NCBI RefSeq assembly: GCF_000835495.1
Contig: NW_015622542.1
Location: 62,001 to 126,000, forward strand
Reading direction: 5' to 3'
From: Cladophialophora immunda
Lineage: Eukaryota; Ascomycota; Eurotiomycetes; Chaetothyriales; Herpotrichiellaceae
DNA length: 64,000 bases
The notes under the pieces are model-generated. The model made no database searches and was not told the origin of the DNA. It was given only the letters and a program-made list of their open reading frames with translations. Shown here piece by piece: positions 1 through 12,107 of the stretch. The position numbers and the translations under genes are program-made. Position 1 is the first letter of the stretch. Each line of letters begins with the position of its first letter.

Positions 1-1232
1 ATGGCTTGAGTAGGGTGATCGTGCGGGAAGAGCCATGGACCTCACTCTCAACCATGAGACGCTGTGGGATATAGGTCGATGGTGGTTGCACGGTGAAGGA
101 AGAGGAAGAAATTCCCAGGCGCCCATCGCAGAAGAGAAAGAACATGGGCACAGCGTCAGAAGGCGCAGTCTGGCCGAGTTCCGCCACTGCTGCTGCCGGG
201 GTCATTGTGGGCGGTGGGAGGATGACCAAAATTCACCCAATCCTTGCTCTTGTGATGAGAAAGGCGTTGGAGGTGGGCGGCAGGAAACACGTTACTAGGC
301 CAAACGAGGGGGAAAGAGGCATACTGAACCCCCGCTGGTCCCAGTGCTAGGAGGCCATCTCGGTGGCTGGTTGGAAGGAGAGCGTGGCCGGGTTGGAGCC
401 GGGTGCCGATTGCCGCTCTTCCACCTCCCAGCAAGCCAGTTACTCCGAACCTACTCGGTACAAATATGACCACCTATTTGTACGTACCTCTCCAACTACC
501 CAAGTATCTCCTCGACCATATCGTGGATAGCAAGTCGTGCCCATGGCTCGGCGCTTGTGTACATCAAGTGTTGTGAATGTCTGGCGAATTTCTTCCGCCC
601 GAGACCACATCATGTGGGAAAAAGGCGACGCAGAGAATACTCTGACGGATGATACCTGTTTCTACTGACAATCACACCAGGCTGAAGCAGGCGCTGTCAC
701 CTTGAACGGTACCGTTATCAAGCAATCTCGGTTGCTCCTACGTTTGGCGATGCAGTTCCCGAGCTCTCATTGCAACGAGGGAATCCTTTCGTTTGCCGCC
801 AACATCGAATGCTTTCCTCTGACTTATCAGCTGCATGGCACCACTGTCACCCTGTGAACCCAGCTTCGAAAACTTCATTCATACGGCAGAAGAGGACATG
901 TCCGCTACTCTCAGTAGCGTATTCAAAAGAAGGGTGTTTGTGTTTGTGCCTGGCGCAGACGGGGAAGAAGAGCATCTTGCCGTCAGAATATGTGGAGGTA
1001 GCGTTGGAAGAAGAAACTCCAATAAGATGGATGTTGCACCTGGAAGACCTGCTGTCGTGGTCGAATGGCCCTCTTGAGTACCGCCGAAAGCTCAAGCGAA
1101 GCCAATGTCACATTTTGTGATTCCAAGCAAGATATTCAGGACTCCCAAGGCCGTTTTTCACTAGTCATGCGTTTCAACTGTTTGTTCAAGCCCAGTCCCA
1201 GCCCAGGAGAATCAATTTGAGTCAGGATGTCT
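1..1232. other. 3' flank of photolyase, no gene seen
   Basis: Only short overlapping reading frames occur on both strands, with no family motif, no conserved start context and no plausible splice pattern. The stretch probably holds the 3' untranslated region of the photolyase gene and the flank of a gene beyond the window. Confidence 0.5.
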
Positions 1233-3114
1233 TCATGCAGTGTTCCTTCCGATGCCCGCTTTATATCGTGCCAGGGCCTTTTCTCGAGACTCTTTGTGAT
1301 CGACCATCGGCCCTGGATATCCGTTCGTTTCAGCCACTTTCCCAAAGCCGCGGTTGTACGGATCGTGGATTCCCCTGCTGTCTTTGATCTCCGCGAGCTC
1401 TGGCACCCACCTGCGAATATAATCTCCTTTCGGGTCAAACTTCTCGCTTTGGAGCAGGGGATTGAAAATGCGAAAATATGGCTGTGGGTCAACACCACAG
1501 CTAGCACTGAAACCCCAACCGCCATTGTTTGATGCGAAGTCACCGTCAATGAGGTGCTCCATGAACCATTTCTCGCCCATGCGCCAGTCGATTAAAAGAT
1601 CTTTGGCTAAGAAGGACGCCACGATCATACGACAACGATTGGGCATGTATCCTGTATATGCTGCTTGGCGCATTGCAGCATCAACGATTGGGAAACCTGT
1701 CTTTCCTTCGGCCCATCTGTTAAACTGGTCCGAGTCGTATTCCCACTCGATATTGCTGTATTCTGGTTTGAATGATTTGTTCATGCTGCGAGAAGACTTC
1801 AGCCATGACTGCTTCCAAAAATGAACACAGCGGACTCACCAAACATAGGGCCAGTGGCATAAGACATGTTTGTAAAACTTCAGACCGATGTTAGCCCCGG
1901 CTTCGTACTGCAATATTCCACGGAAAGAGGTCGCTCACGTCTCTCCACGCCACCTCCGCGATCCACATCGAATGTCCTTGTTTCCGGTCATCAGTCAATT
2001 TTTTCAGGGGAGCAGCTTCTCGTGCTTCCCTGACAACAGTTCGCGCGGCGATGGTGCCGGCCGCAAGATGTGGGCTCAGAACAGACGTCCCATTGCCACT
2101 CGGGAAGTTCCTAGTATCATGGTATTTGGCGATTTTTTCCAGCACGAACTTGCGTAGCCGATCTTGAGCTTCGCGTTCTCCGGCAGGCCAAATCCTATGC
2201 ATTCTCTTCCTTTCCTCCTCAGTCAACTGCTTCGATGGGGGTGCGTCTGGAATTTCAGTGTTGAATAGTGTTGAAAAATTGTCCCTAACAACTCGAGAAT
2301 TTTGGGCTGGTGGAGGAAAACAGTCCAGTTCTTTGGGATTTTGATTGAGGTAGGCGCACCACTTTCGATGCCAGGGACTGTAGACTGATATTGGACCGCC
2401 GGAGTTGCTCTTCAGCTTGCCAGGCTCCACAACGCAAGTGTCATGGACGACGCTGAACGATATTCGCCTCTCCAAGCAGGACTTAATCAAAGCAGCTTCT
2501 CTCCTGAGTTCATCCACCTCGTACTCGGCGTTGCAGAACACATGGCGAGCGCCCCATATTGTGCACAACTCGATGAGCTTGGATGAAACATTCTTTCTCT
2601 TCTCAACTGTCTCGACGTACAATGGTATATCCAAATCGTCCAGATCCTTTTTCAAAGTGAGAAGGTTGCGAAGAATGAAATCAACGCGCACAGGGGCTGT
2701 CAAGTGAGCTTCGTAGTCCTGCGGTGATATCAAATAAAGACAAATAAGGGGCACATCGAGCATCTTGGCCGTCTTGCTTGCTAGATGCAGCCCCTTGTTA
2801 TCCGTGATACGCAAATCGCACTTGAACCAGTGGACGACGCAATCACCTGGCTGTATTCGGTCTCGATCTCCCTGTGTCTCTTGGACGGCCTTCTCAAGTG
2901 TCTCTATGGGCCGCTCGATCATCCCAGTATTGTATGCCTCGGCTCGCTCGTTGGTCATTTCAGGAGGATAATACTTGCGAAGGACAATGCCGTACTTGAT
3001 CTCATTTGTTGAGTCTTTGTATTGATTCGAGGAGACTTTGGGAGAGCGTATTTTCCTGTGCTCGGGATCGACAGAAGCTGTCACTTCATCTGCTTTCCGC
3101 TTGAAGGGACGCAT
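1233..3114 (-). CDS. phr1: Class I CPD DNA photolyase
   Basis: Light-driven repair of cyclobutane pyrimidine dimers, expected in nucleus and mitochondria. Three exons, 3114-1939, 1877-1840 and 1785-1233, join to 588 codons of protein. Introns are 61 and 54 bp; exon 2 is only 38 nt and restores the motif WRDFYKHV. Residues 1-90 are a basic tail (RPFKRKADE) as in Neurospora PHR, followed by IVLRKYYPPEM. The alpha/beta antenna domain starts near residue 93 (VVHWFKCDLR). The C-terminal FAD domain carries GFPIVDAAMRQ, NRCRMIVASFLAKDLL, DGDFASNNGGW and DPQPYFRIFNP, the hallmark FAD and lesion-binding stretches of CPD photolyases. The start is the first ATG of the open frame, in context gaccATG. Length and motifs match the fungal family along the whole protein. 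The sln1 gene lies upstream on the same strand. Confidence 0.95.
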
Positions 3115-4035
3115 GGTCGGAATGCTTGATTTGAGACATGCACTCGAAACCTGGAGTGGCGCGAAGATTTCGACTCGCGAGAAGGAGCAGAGGCCAAAGA
3201 ATTAGCCTTCTTCGAATGATCATGCACTAGTAATATGAATGGTGATGTAAGGGCGAGGATCGGATTTACAAGCGAGATCGATCTCATTGCACTGTGGGTC
3301 AATCTGGTCTACATACCTGGAGTAACCCGATGCAGCCTGGGCTCCGCAATCTGGGTCGGAATCCTGTCAGATTACGGTGCTGTTGGGAGCCACCGGTTCA
3401 TCCAAGGAGCTGCTTCTCGTAGACAACTTCGGTTTCAAACCCCCTAGATGCGGGCCACAATCTGCGACCTTACACATCCATATTATTCACTCAAGGCATT
3501 CGTGCTCTGTGATCCGTATTCGCCCTCGACAAACCGCGTTTCCGGCGCTGCTGCGCGCGAGACGCAGCCAAACAGTCACCCAAGGATATAGTAGTAGACA
3601 GCGCAGATCAATGCAAGATGGAAATTTTCGGCATTCGTCCTCTTTTCGAGCGAGGAACGACATGCAGTCCTTGTATACCATGCGTGAACCGTAATACCGT
3701 TATCCAAGTGATTTCCCATTTTCCAAATACCATGTACTCTTTTCCAGACCGTGGTACTCTCAAACCCGCCTTAATGCGACCATATCCATCAATATATAGA
3801 GCTGAACTCCTCACGCCATCGCTATCCATAAGAACCTGGAATAAATATGGGATTTTAGATGCTCAGTCAAACAACAGCCCGCCAGTGGTGAACCATCCCG
3901 GCATGAATATTCCTAGATTTTGCAAATCTTCCTTATGCCCAAGACGAAAAGGAATATTGTTATACATCTGACGTGGGTTTTCCCGCATGCTTCGGCCGCA
4001 TCGGCCGGATGCCACCGGGCGCGCTGTTGGAGCAA
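3115..4035. other. Intergenic, photolyase promoter side
   Basis: About 0.9 kb between the photolyase start and the sln1 stop, both genes on the minus strand. It should hold the photolyase promoter and the sln1 3' end. Open frames here are short and unlike any family. No specific light-response motif was identified. Confidence 0.45.
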
Positions 4036-7000
4036 TCACGAGAGGGGTGAGACGTCGTTCGAGTCCAACACGTCGATATTAGGCTCTTTAACTGCCGTTT
4101 GGCAGCTTGTTGATTGTGACGCTGCGTTCCCATCGGCCTGGGGGATCGCAGTTGAACCTCCCTCATTTTCCTCTTCTGGTATAGTTGCACAGTATTTCTT
4201 CAAGACCTGTTTGAGCGCAGGTCTTCGTATTGGCTTGGCCAGAAAATAGTCCATCCCGGAAGCCATACATTCGTCCTCGTTGGATTTCTCGGCGAATGCA
4301 GTGAGGGCAACAATAGGTGACTTGAACCCCATTTCCCGAATGAGTTTCGTCGACTGGATCCCGTCGAGATTGGGCATTTGAACGTCCATGAAGACCAGAT
4401 CGAATCTCTGTCCACTCACCATAGATTCTCGAACCTTTTCAAATGCTTCTTGTCCGTCCTTCGCAATAGTGACATCTATCTCGCGGTCAGCAACCTGGCA
4501 TTTCACTAGTTCAAAAACTTACCATAGACATCTTCCAGCCTCAACATGCGAAGGACCACTTCTTGGTTCACTTGGTTGTCTTCTGCCACGAGCACGCGCA
4601 CCTTCCGACCCTTCTGCACTGCTTCATTTTCCACTTTCTTTATCTCATTGAGTTTTGCCTGGGATGAGTCGCTACTCGTGGTCTCTTTGGCCACATACGG
4701 TTGAGTGAAACCGACTATCCTTGGTACATCGGCTAATTTCAGTTGGTCGTCCCGTGCCGAGGACAAGGATGCTGTGGAACCACTGTGGTTGTGCAGCGCT
4801 GCGTCAGGTTGATCGTGCAATGTTTGCCCAACAAGACTGCTGGCTTTGGAGGCTGTCTTGTGGGTTGAGGACGCCATGGAGGGAGTGCGCTCCGATACGT
4901 AACGAAGCGGAATCCGCATAGTAAACTTGCTGCCAGCCCCGACTTTACTGTCGAGAGAAATATCACCACCCATCAAGGCGGCTAGTTGAGCGCATATGCT
5001 TAGGCCAAGTCCAGTACCTCCGTACTTCTTGCTCAGGCCGAGGTCGCCTTGAACAAAGGGTTCAAATATCATCTTCTGCTGTTCAGGTGGAATCCCGGGG
5101 CCCGTGTCCTCAACCTCGAATTCAAAGCTCAAGTCTTTCGTGTTCACTGGCGGCGGTGACATGGAACGCTGCCTTTCTGCGATTTTCGGTATGTGGGTTG
5201 TACCTCCAGCGACGTTTATGCTGAGCTTCGAATCTTCAGTTCCACCAGAATTTGAATGGTTCTTGTCATGGTCTGCGCTTTCTGGTGATACCAGCGAACC
5301 ATCTGACATTCGTACTCGCTTGTTACTTGACGACTTTGACTTTCTCGAGTTCAAGGACGACTTCCGCGCGCTTCCTGTTCGACTGGGAAAGTTCTCAACA
5401 AGACCTGTGCATCGAACACGAACTGTAACAGAGCCATGCGCAGGAGTGAATTTGAGACTGTTGCTGACAAAGTTCATAAGGACCTAGAGAATGTTAGTAG
5501 ACCAAATCTTGTTGTCGAGACAAAACACACCTGCAGAATCCTGTTCTTGTCACCCCATAGACACATATCCCTCACCCGGCCTGTGCCAACAGGACCATAC
5601 AGTTTCTCGCCAGATAACTCAGAAGAATCACCAAAAGCGTCGTTTGTCCCGAGGAAAAGTACTTTGAGGTCCACCTGCGCCTCCCGGGCTTGTTTCTCAA
5701 AAGTGGGCATGAGTTGGGTGCTCAGATCGCTGAGTCTGAATTCCGCTTCGTCTATCGACAGCTGCTGCCCAACCTCATTCTTGCTGAAGGTGAGGAGATC
5801 AGTCAACAAGTGAAGCAGCAAATCTCCGGATTTGTAGATGGTATTGAGGGTTGATCGTATTCGGCCAAGGTCATCCTCATTCATACAGACGGTTGTCAGA
5901 CCAAGAATACCATTAAGAGGTGTTTTCAATTCGTGGGAAATGTTGGCAATGAAGAGCGTCTTGCTCTGGTTCGCTGCTTCGGCTGCCTTCTTACTCTTCT
6001 CGAGCTCCGCTGTTCGTTCCTTTACCCTTTCCTCAAGACGCTCGTACTGCATTGTCAGCTCGTCGGACATCTCGTTGAACGTGCGTGTTAACTCAGTAAC
6101 CTCATCAGTAATTAGGTGTTTTCGCTCTGGCACCTTTCGAGGTATTCTAAACGTTCTGTGTCGCAGGTGACGAGGAGTCGTCGATCGTTCTGGCTGTTTC
6201 GGCCTGGTGATTCTCGTCAGAACGCCAAAAAAGCCCTCCTTTCGAGCCGCATCACGTTCATCAGCATCTAAGATTTCCTCCACTTCTGCTCCTTGCTGAC
6301 CTAGGGTGCTGGAATACTCGCTGTTGTCGTCAGGTTGATAAGGCTCCACCGTTCGAGCGGTCGCAGCTGCAAGATGTCGGATTGGGGTGATCGAATAGTG
6401 CGCCATGGGAAACATAATGGCAAGGAGCAAGCCAGTTACAGAGAAGACACAGATAAGGACAACGTCGCGCAGATGATCGATGGGTGCAACCACTTCATGG
6501 TGTGACTGCTCCACGACCACCACCCAATCGACAAACTTCGTGGAGAGGGTGGCATAACCGGCTGAAACTCTTGTTCCATCTTCATTGCGCGTTGAGATAT
6601 AGGCACCAGCATTATTGATGGCCTTGTTGTCCTTGGTCCATGCCGAAACGACTGCCGGATAATCTGAAGCAAGGAAAGGCTCGGTGGCATTGTTGACGCT
6701 GCTCCGAGCCTGATGCCGATATCCCAGCGTAGCGTTGCTTGCGGGCGGCAGTACAAACCGGAGTAGTTGAGACTCTGCGTAGGATTTGCTAGATCCCCGA
6801 ATCTGGCGCTCAAAATGGTTATTTGACGTCGCTGGACCGATGAGGAGAGTCTCCCCGGTTCTGTCGAGGCCTTCGGGGGACTTCTGGATTTCGGAAAGCA
6901 TATCGGTATTGGCTAGAACGGTCATCCAGCCAAGGACATCTGACCGAGAAGTGTTATTGATCAGCGGAACCGTGAGCGACAGAAGTGAATAAGTCTCGTT

Positions 7001-7786
7001 CACGACCAACGGTCCTAGGAATAGCGTATCGTCAGGCCGTATGATTTTGCCTTCATAGAATATCGTTGAAAAATTGGTTCCTGGTTGTGGAGGGCCATAA
7101 GTCAAATTCGGATACAATGAGGGTGGGTAACCCAAGCCGGGGTCTCCCAAGTAAACCGCAGAGCCATTCGTGTAGTTGTATGGTAGTTTGATTGTGCCGT
7201 TCAATCCAAGCGCGGTGACGTTGAGTAGCCCATTGACTGCGGTCTCATTGCCATTGAATGCATTGGGATATAAGATCGCCTGAACAAGGACGCTGCCATT
7301 GGCGAGAGCGCCTTGAAAGTCACTCACAGATCGCTGCCAATTCTCATTTGATGTGTTTCCTTCTCGATGGTCACGGTTAGCAGAAGCACATTGCAAAACA
7401 GTCCTTGGAAGGATTACCTGAATTATATCTTCCCAGGGCACTCTGAATCAGCAGCCGCGTGCTGATCAACCTAGCCTGTGAATCATACAACAACAGTGCA
7501 CTTGTGAACTGGGCCGCCTTGAGCGATGCCGTCAAGGACAGACCGGATAATCTGCAAATCTCAATCAGCATTGGAGAGCGTCTGCAGAGGAACGGGTATA
7601 TTTCCTGACCTGATGCTGGTGATGAAATTGTAGTTTTGGAACCACTAGTAGCCACAACTGATTCAGTATTATCCGCCATTCATTGCCTTCGACGAGACGT
7701 ACCACTGCAAGTGCAAGCACCATAAGAGACGTGAGGGAGCAAAAGAGGACGAGCAGCCCGAGCTGCTCCCGTATTGAAATCCGCAT
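4036..7786 (-). CDS. sln1: Sln1-type (group VI) hybrid histidine kinase
   Basis: Plasma-membrane osmosensor that in other fungi phosphorylates Ypd1 and restrains the Ssk1-Hog1 MAPK cascade. Six exons: 7786-7703, 7644-7610, 7551-7418, 7362-5531, 5483-4523 and 4475-4036, joined to 1161 residues; introns are 47-58 bp. The exon ends rebuild the conserved N-terminus [36 protein letters not shown] (read across intron 2) and the [11 protein letters not shown] stretch. TM1 lies at about 10-30, then a large extracellular sensor rich in Asn sequons, and TM2 at about 380-402. A HAMP/coiled-coil linker leads to the H-box [15 protein letters not shown] with phospho-His about 560. The ATPase domain shows GPGIPPEQQ and [10 protein letters not shown]. 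The receiver shows [11 protein letters not shown] and [11 protein letters not shown] with phospho-Asp about 1046. The tail after the receiver is short and Ser/Asp-rich. Confidence 0.94.
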
Positions 7787-10058
7787 GGCCGCGGCTTATT
7801 CCCCCTCCTTGCTCTTTGCATCTCAATATTAACTGCACCACGCGTAGTGCTCGGCCTATCCTCAGCTTCGCGGTCGGTTCATGGTGAGCGCCGCATGGTC
7901 AGCATTCTATGCTGAGCGAGATTGTCGAGAGACGCGAAGGGAGATTCTGAGCACTCGTTGATTGATTCCAGTTGCAGATAAACAAGCCGACAGACCGGTT
8001 CTCTGTAAAGTCTTGGACCACAATCGGGGACTGAAGGGTCAATGAACTGAAGTGAACCCCAAGGCAGGTTGCGAGAGTGAAAACGCGAGGACAGTCGGTA
8101 AAAGGTTGTAGGCAATGGGATCGACGGATGGAGGGGATTGGAGTCGCTTGTGTTCGAGACCCAGAATAGGGCCGGGATGTTCGGCGGAGAGTGAAAAAAG
8201 TTCACACAAATGATACCTAGACTTAACAGCAACGGCAATCTTTACTCAGAGTCGCAGAGGAGAAAGATTGACCAGACCCAAGGCTGGGGGTCCAGGTGCG
8301 GGTAGAGCGTGAGAGATGGCGAAAGGCGAAGGGGGAAGGGCAAAAGAGAAACGATCAACAGGTGCGAGCGGCGTGCCCACCCTCAAACCCTAGCGGGTGC
8401 CAGAGCCGGCAAAATTAGCCTACAACTCTGAGGAGCTTAAAAGGCGGCGTTGCCCAAGACGGCCAAGGCCCACGCATAGGCTCGATGGGCTGTGTATGGA
8501 GCTTGGGAAAGCCGACACCACCAAGACCGAAAAGTTCGTGGAAACGCCACCTGGGCACATCTAAGCGAGAACAGGAAGCTCCAAAGGGGCAGTCCACCTA
8601 TGCCTGCCCACCTATCCACCCTTGAGCATTCCATGTCTCGATTCTGGCCTATTAGCACGTCCGTCAAATGCAAGGACTGCGAGGCGCATACGTGGGATTG
8701 CAAAGCGGGACACTGAATGCTCCCAGTCCTTCGTACATACGAGTACAAGGATAAATCTACCAAAGTATGTTGGTCCACGCAAATCACTGACCGAGTATCA
8801 ACGTAGACGCGATGCAGCAGGACGGCACCGTTATCAGGCAGACTGCATGCCAACTGGAAGAGAAAAGAGGCGAGGAGGCTCAAGGAAAAACCAGGGGAGC
8901 CAGCCGTCGAAGCTCCACCCTGATTCTCTCCCGATCATGCGTTGTTTTCCTCTTTGAGTTGGTGGTTATTCGGGCGTGAGGTGGTGACAGTTCAGAGGAG
9001 GATGGCAAAGTCGGCATCAGCACGTCGGTGATACTAGCTCCTAGAAGGCATCGGAGGCAGGAGGATAGATAAAGTAAAGCCTTTGTGCTTGCGTCAACCG
9101 GGAGATATATTCATCTGGTAACGTGATGAGAGCCCACTTCCGCCAATGTTTATCCTGTTGAGCCACCTGCTACTACTTCGGAGGACTGCTCCTAAACAAT
9201 GATTAGGAACACCTGCGTTGACTGCAAAACCTTCTGCGTTGCGAGGGTCATGCTCCCCAGAAAGCCAAGCTGGAATCCACTTCCGCCGACCTCGTACCGA
9301 GTGCATAGGGTACGTTGCAAACAACCCTAGTTCCTGGCTCTAAAGCGCGACGTGCTATTCTATTGTGGGATGAAGGATTCGCTTCCGTGGTCAAAAATGG
9401 CAAATTTACTGCGGTTTGAGATCAAGACAGGTTACCTAGTAGAATATGAAGATCGGGTACCGAGTATAAAGTCAGGGTTCACAACGAACGTTTCCCCGAC
9501 CTCCTCACCTGCCTGCCCTTGTCCCCTCGTCTCTTCCAATATTTCTTTGAGGGGACCTTTGGGCCAGAAATAGTGGGCCTTTGGTCTGGACACTACAGAA
9601 TTCCCCCTCACTGCCACACTGCGCAAGGTGTCAAGTTTTGGGGGGGGATGAGGCGATTTCTGATGCGGAACAGAGTTTGCCAGCTGGCCAGTTACAACCC
9701 AGTTTGCACCTCCAAAGCCCCAGCGCCATTGGGACTTTGCATCGAGACCCCAGGCGAGTCGCCCAACGATCAAGTGCCCCATCAGCATCACCACAGTGAT
9801 TTGTGGGTGCCAAAGTGATTTCTGGCTTTGGCATGCTGAGCTTTGGCGCCTCCTCCCCGCCAAACCGACGTTCGTGTCTTGCCAGCCAACATGCAGCCTC
9901 GTATTCACAGTCACTGTTTGTATGCCTGCTGGCTCGCTCAGGCTATAACATCTTAAGTCTGTCGATGGCTTTGGTCTAACATTGCTAATTTTCTGCTCCC
10001 TGAGCCGTTGCATCCGATCCCATGAGCAGTTGGACTCCTCTCCCCAGGCGCATGCAGA
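7787..10058. other. Divergent 2.3-kb promoter region
   Basis: Separates the minus-strand sln1 from the plus-strand gene at 10059, so it must carry both promoters and leaders. Frames up to 193 codons occur (for example minus 9432-10013) but have no recognisable domain, and overlapping frames in other phases look equally open. A run of nine G occurs near 9640. Confidence 0.45.
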
Positions 10059-12107
10059 ATGGCCAACATACGTACGTCATATCAAGAACGGTCGGCGCAA
10101 GGAACGATGAAACTGACTTTGACTCCTGCGCAGGCAATATCGCGCCCGTCCTCGACGTCGCCGGTGCGGGCTTCAGACTCTCGCTACTCCTCAATGCCAT
10201 CAGTTCCGAGGTCTCAAATGCCGGTCTCGAGGTCAAGAGCATCTCAAAGGGTGTCACAATGTTCTCGATGATGTTGAAGCACACGGGTCAAGTCCTTCAG
10301 ACAACAGACTCAGTCCACTCCCAGGAAGCTGTTGAGACGGCGCAGTCAATAGCAGACGAAAGCACAAGGGTCTTTGACGAGATCAAGGACATGTGGGTGC
10401 GTGCAAGTGGGCATGGTGCAGACAACACCACTACCTCCACCCCTCAACAGAGATTCAGGCGGACTTTCAGGAAACACAGGGTCACATATCTGCTCGCACA
10501 ACTCGAGAGTCTTCAACTAAGCCTCTCGGTCATGCTGCAGATAGTCCAGCTGGGAAAGGTGATGGCGTCCACCTCAAGAAGGTTAGACGAACTGCAAAGT
10601 GTGTCGGAGACAACGGCTAACAAATATTAATCATAGTGATTCTCCGGAAGAGGTCTCCTTGAAGAAAGAAGCCATCAGCCAAGAGCGCGCCGAGGCTCAG
10701 AACGCTCTTATTGTTCGTTACTGGCAAATGAGCAATGTGGATGTGTTGTTTGAAGCCTCATTGCGGGAAGAACAGGAAGACTGCAAACCATGCATCGACG
10801 ACGGGGCCATGCAGGACAATCAATCGTCACCGATGTCCTCAGACAACACTCAACAGAATGACACCAACGTTGCTCCTGAGAACGCCACCTCGAGAGCTTT
10901 GGTGAGACTTCCCGTCTTTTCTCTCGGCGAGCTTGATCACATGTTACACCAAATCAGGGACTCTCCCCGAGATATGGTTCAAGTCTCAGACCGCGCAATC
11001 GACCCCCTCCTCGAGAGATGGACCGTTTGGCGTGAAGTCCGAGAAAGGCGCCACAACCGCGACTCTGGCTCAAGATACGCTCCCTCGGTGCACAATCTTG
11101 ATGAAGACGATGAGGAGACCCCTTTCCATGAAAGATACCGAGAGAGGGAAGGCAGCCCTCGTGGGTATTACCTGGAAGGCACAACAACCGACTGGAGGAA
11201 GCCAAATTCTGCTTCTGCACGGCACGAAGCATTCAGGAGACGGAAGCAGTACTCGGGCTATCAGCCAAGCGTCAGTGCGGCAAGCAGCGATGTGGAGGAT
11301 TCCCCAGGAGGGAGCACTAGCTCCAAAAAGCGATCCTCGCGCCGATACGTCCTAGACTCGGGTTCAGAATCATCTGCCTCTGAATCTGAAATGGCCCAGC
11401 CCAAACCTCGGCGCCGAAGTAGCGGCAGCCCAACCGCTGAACGGAAGATACAAGTTCCTGGGGGAGACGTCCCAGCGGCACACCATTTCACTGCGCCCGT
11501 TCAGCCACCGTCATGGATCACTACAAATGCCCCTGGTGGTGCCAATCGTCCACCGTCTACTCAGCCCTCCGTAACGTCGGCTCAGTCGACAGCATCCAGA
11601 TTGTCATCTCCAGCGTACCACCCGCCAGGCCATCGTCCTTGGGCAACACCCGATCAGAATCCAATACATCATAGTGTCTCAACACCCCTAATGCCGGCGC
11701 ACATTCCCAGCGCTCCCAACCCATTTGTGCCTCCGCAGGCTGTCTCCTTCCCTCGTTTCGGCGGCCAGGTGCATCCACAGGGACATCCACAAGGATATCC
11801 ACAGGTACAGCAACATGGATACTCACAACTCAACACATACGCACCGCCTTCTGCTCAGACCCGATATGTTCCCCAATCTTCACCTCGGATGGGGCTTGCA
11901 CCACGACCAGTATCTCAGGATGGTAAATCCGCAAGGTCACCGTCCAGATTATCCCAGCACGGCACCCCTGTGCGCAACCATGATGAGAAGAGACACTCGA
12001 GGGAGAAATCGACGAAGCAAAATATCCGCGAAAGTGCCACTAAGGGGCTCTTGGGAGCTGGAGCCATTGCAGGGTTTCTAGAAGCATTGGAGGGTTTGAG
12101 CCTCTAG
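10059..12107 (+). CDS. PigL_N/STAND-N-like protein with disordered tail
   Basis: Function unknown. Exons 10059-10071, 10134-10581 and 10637-12107 join to 643 residues. The 13-nt first exon (ATGGCCAACATAC) is followed by a 62-bp intron and gives the start MANIRNIAPVLDVAGAGFRL. The next 55-bp intron joins STSR to SDSPEEV. Residues about 5-230 are helical and resemble the fungal N-terminal domain found in front of STAND/NACHT proteins and in PigL-type proteins (GFRLSLLLNAISSEV, EVKSISKGVTMFS, QIVQLGKVMAS). Here no NTPase or repeat domain follows. Residues about 290-600 are low-complexity, rich in Ser, Pro, Gln and Arg, with a HPQGHPQGYPQVQQHGYSQ stretch. The last 30 residues end in a small hydrophobic patch (GLLGAGAIAGFLEAL) that could be a membrane-binding or docking helix. 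It is transcribed away from sln1 and is followed by nik1. Confidence 0.85.

Noticed and set aside
9432..10013. 193-codon minus-strand frame between sln1 and the gene at 10059
   Set aside because: No recognisable family or start context; overlapped by equally long plus-strand frames.
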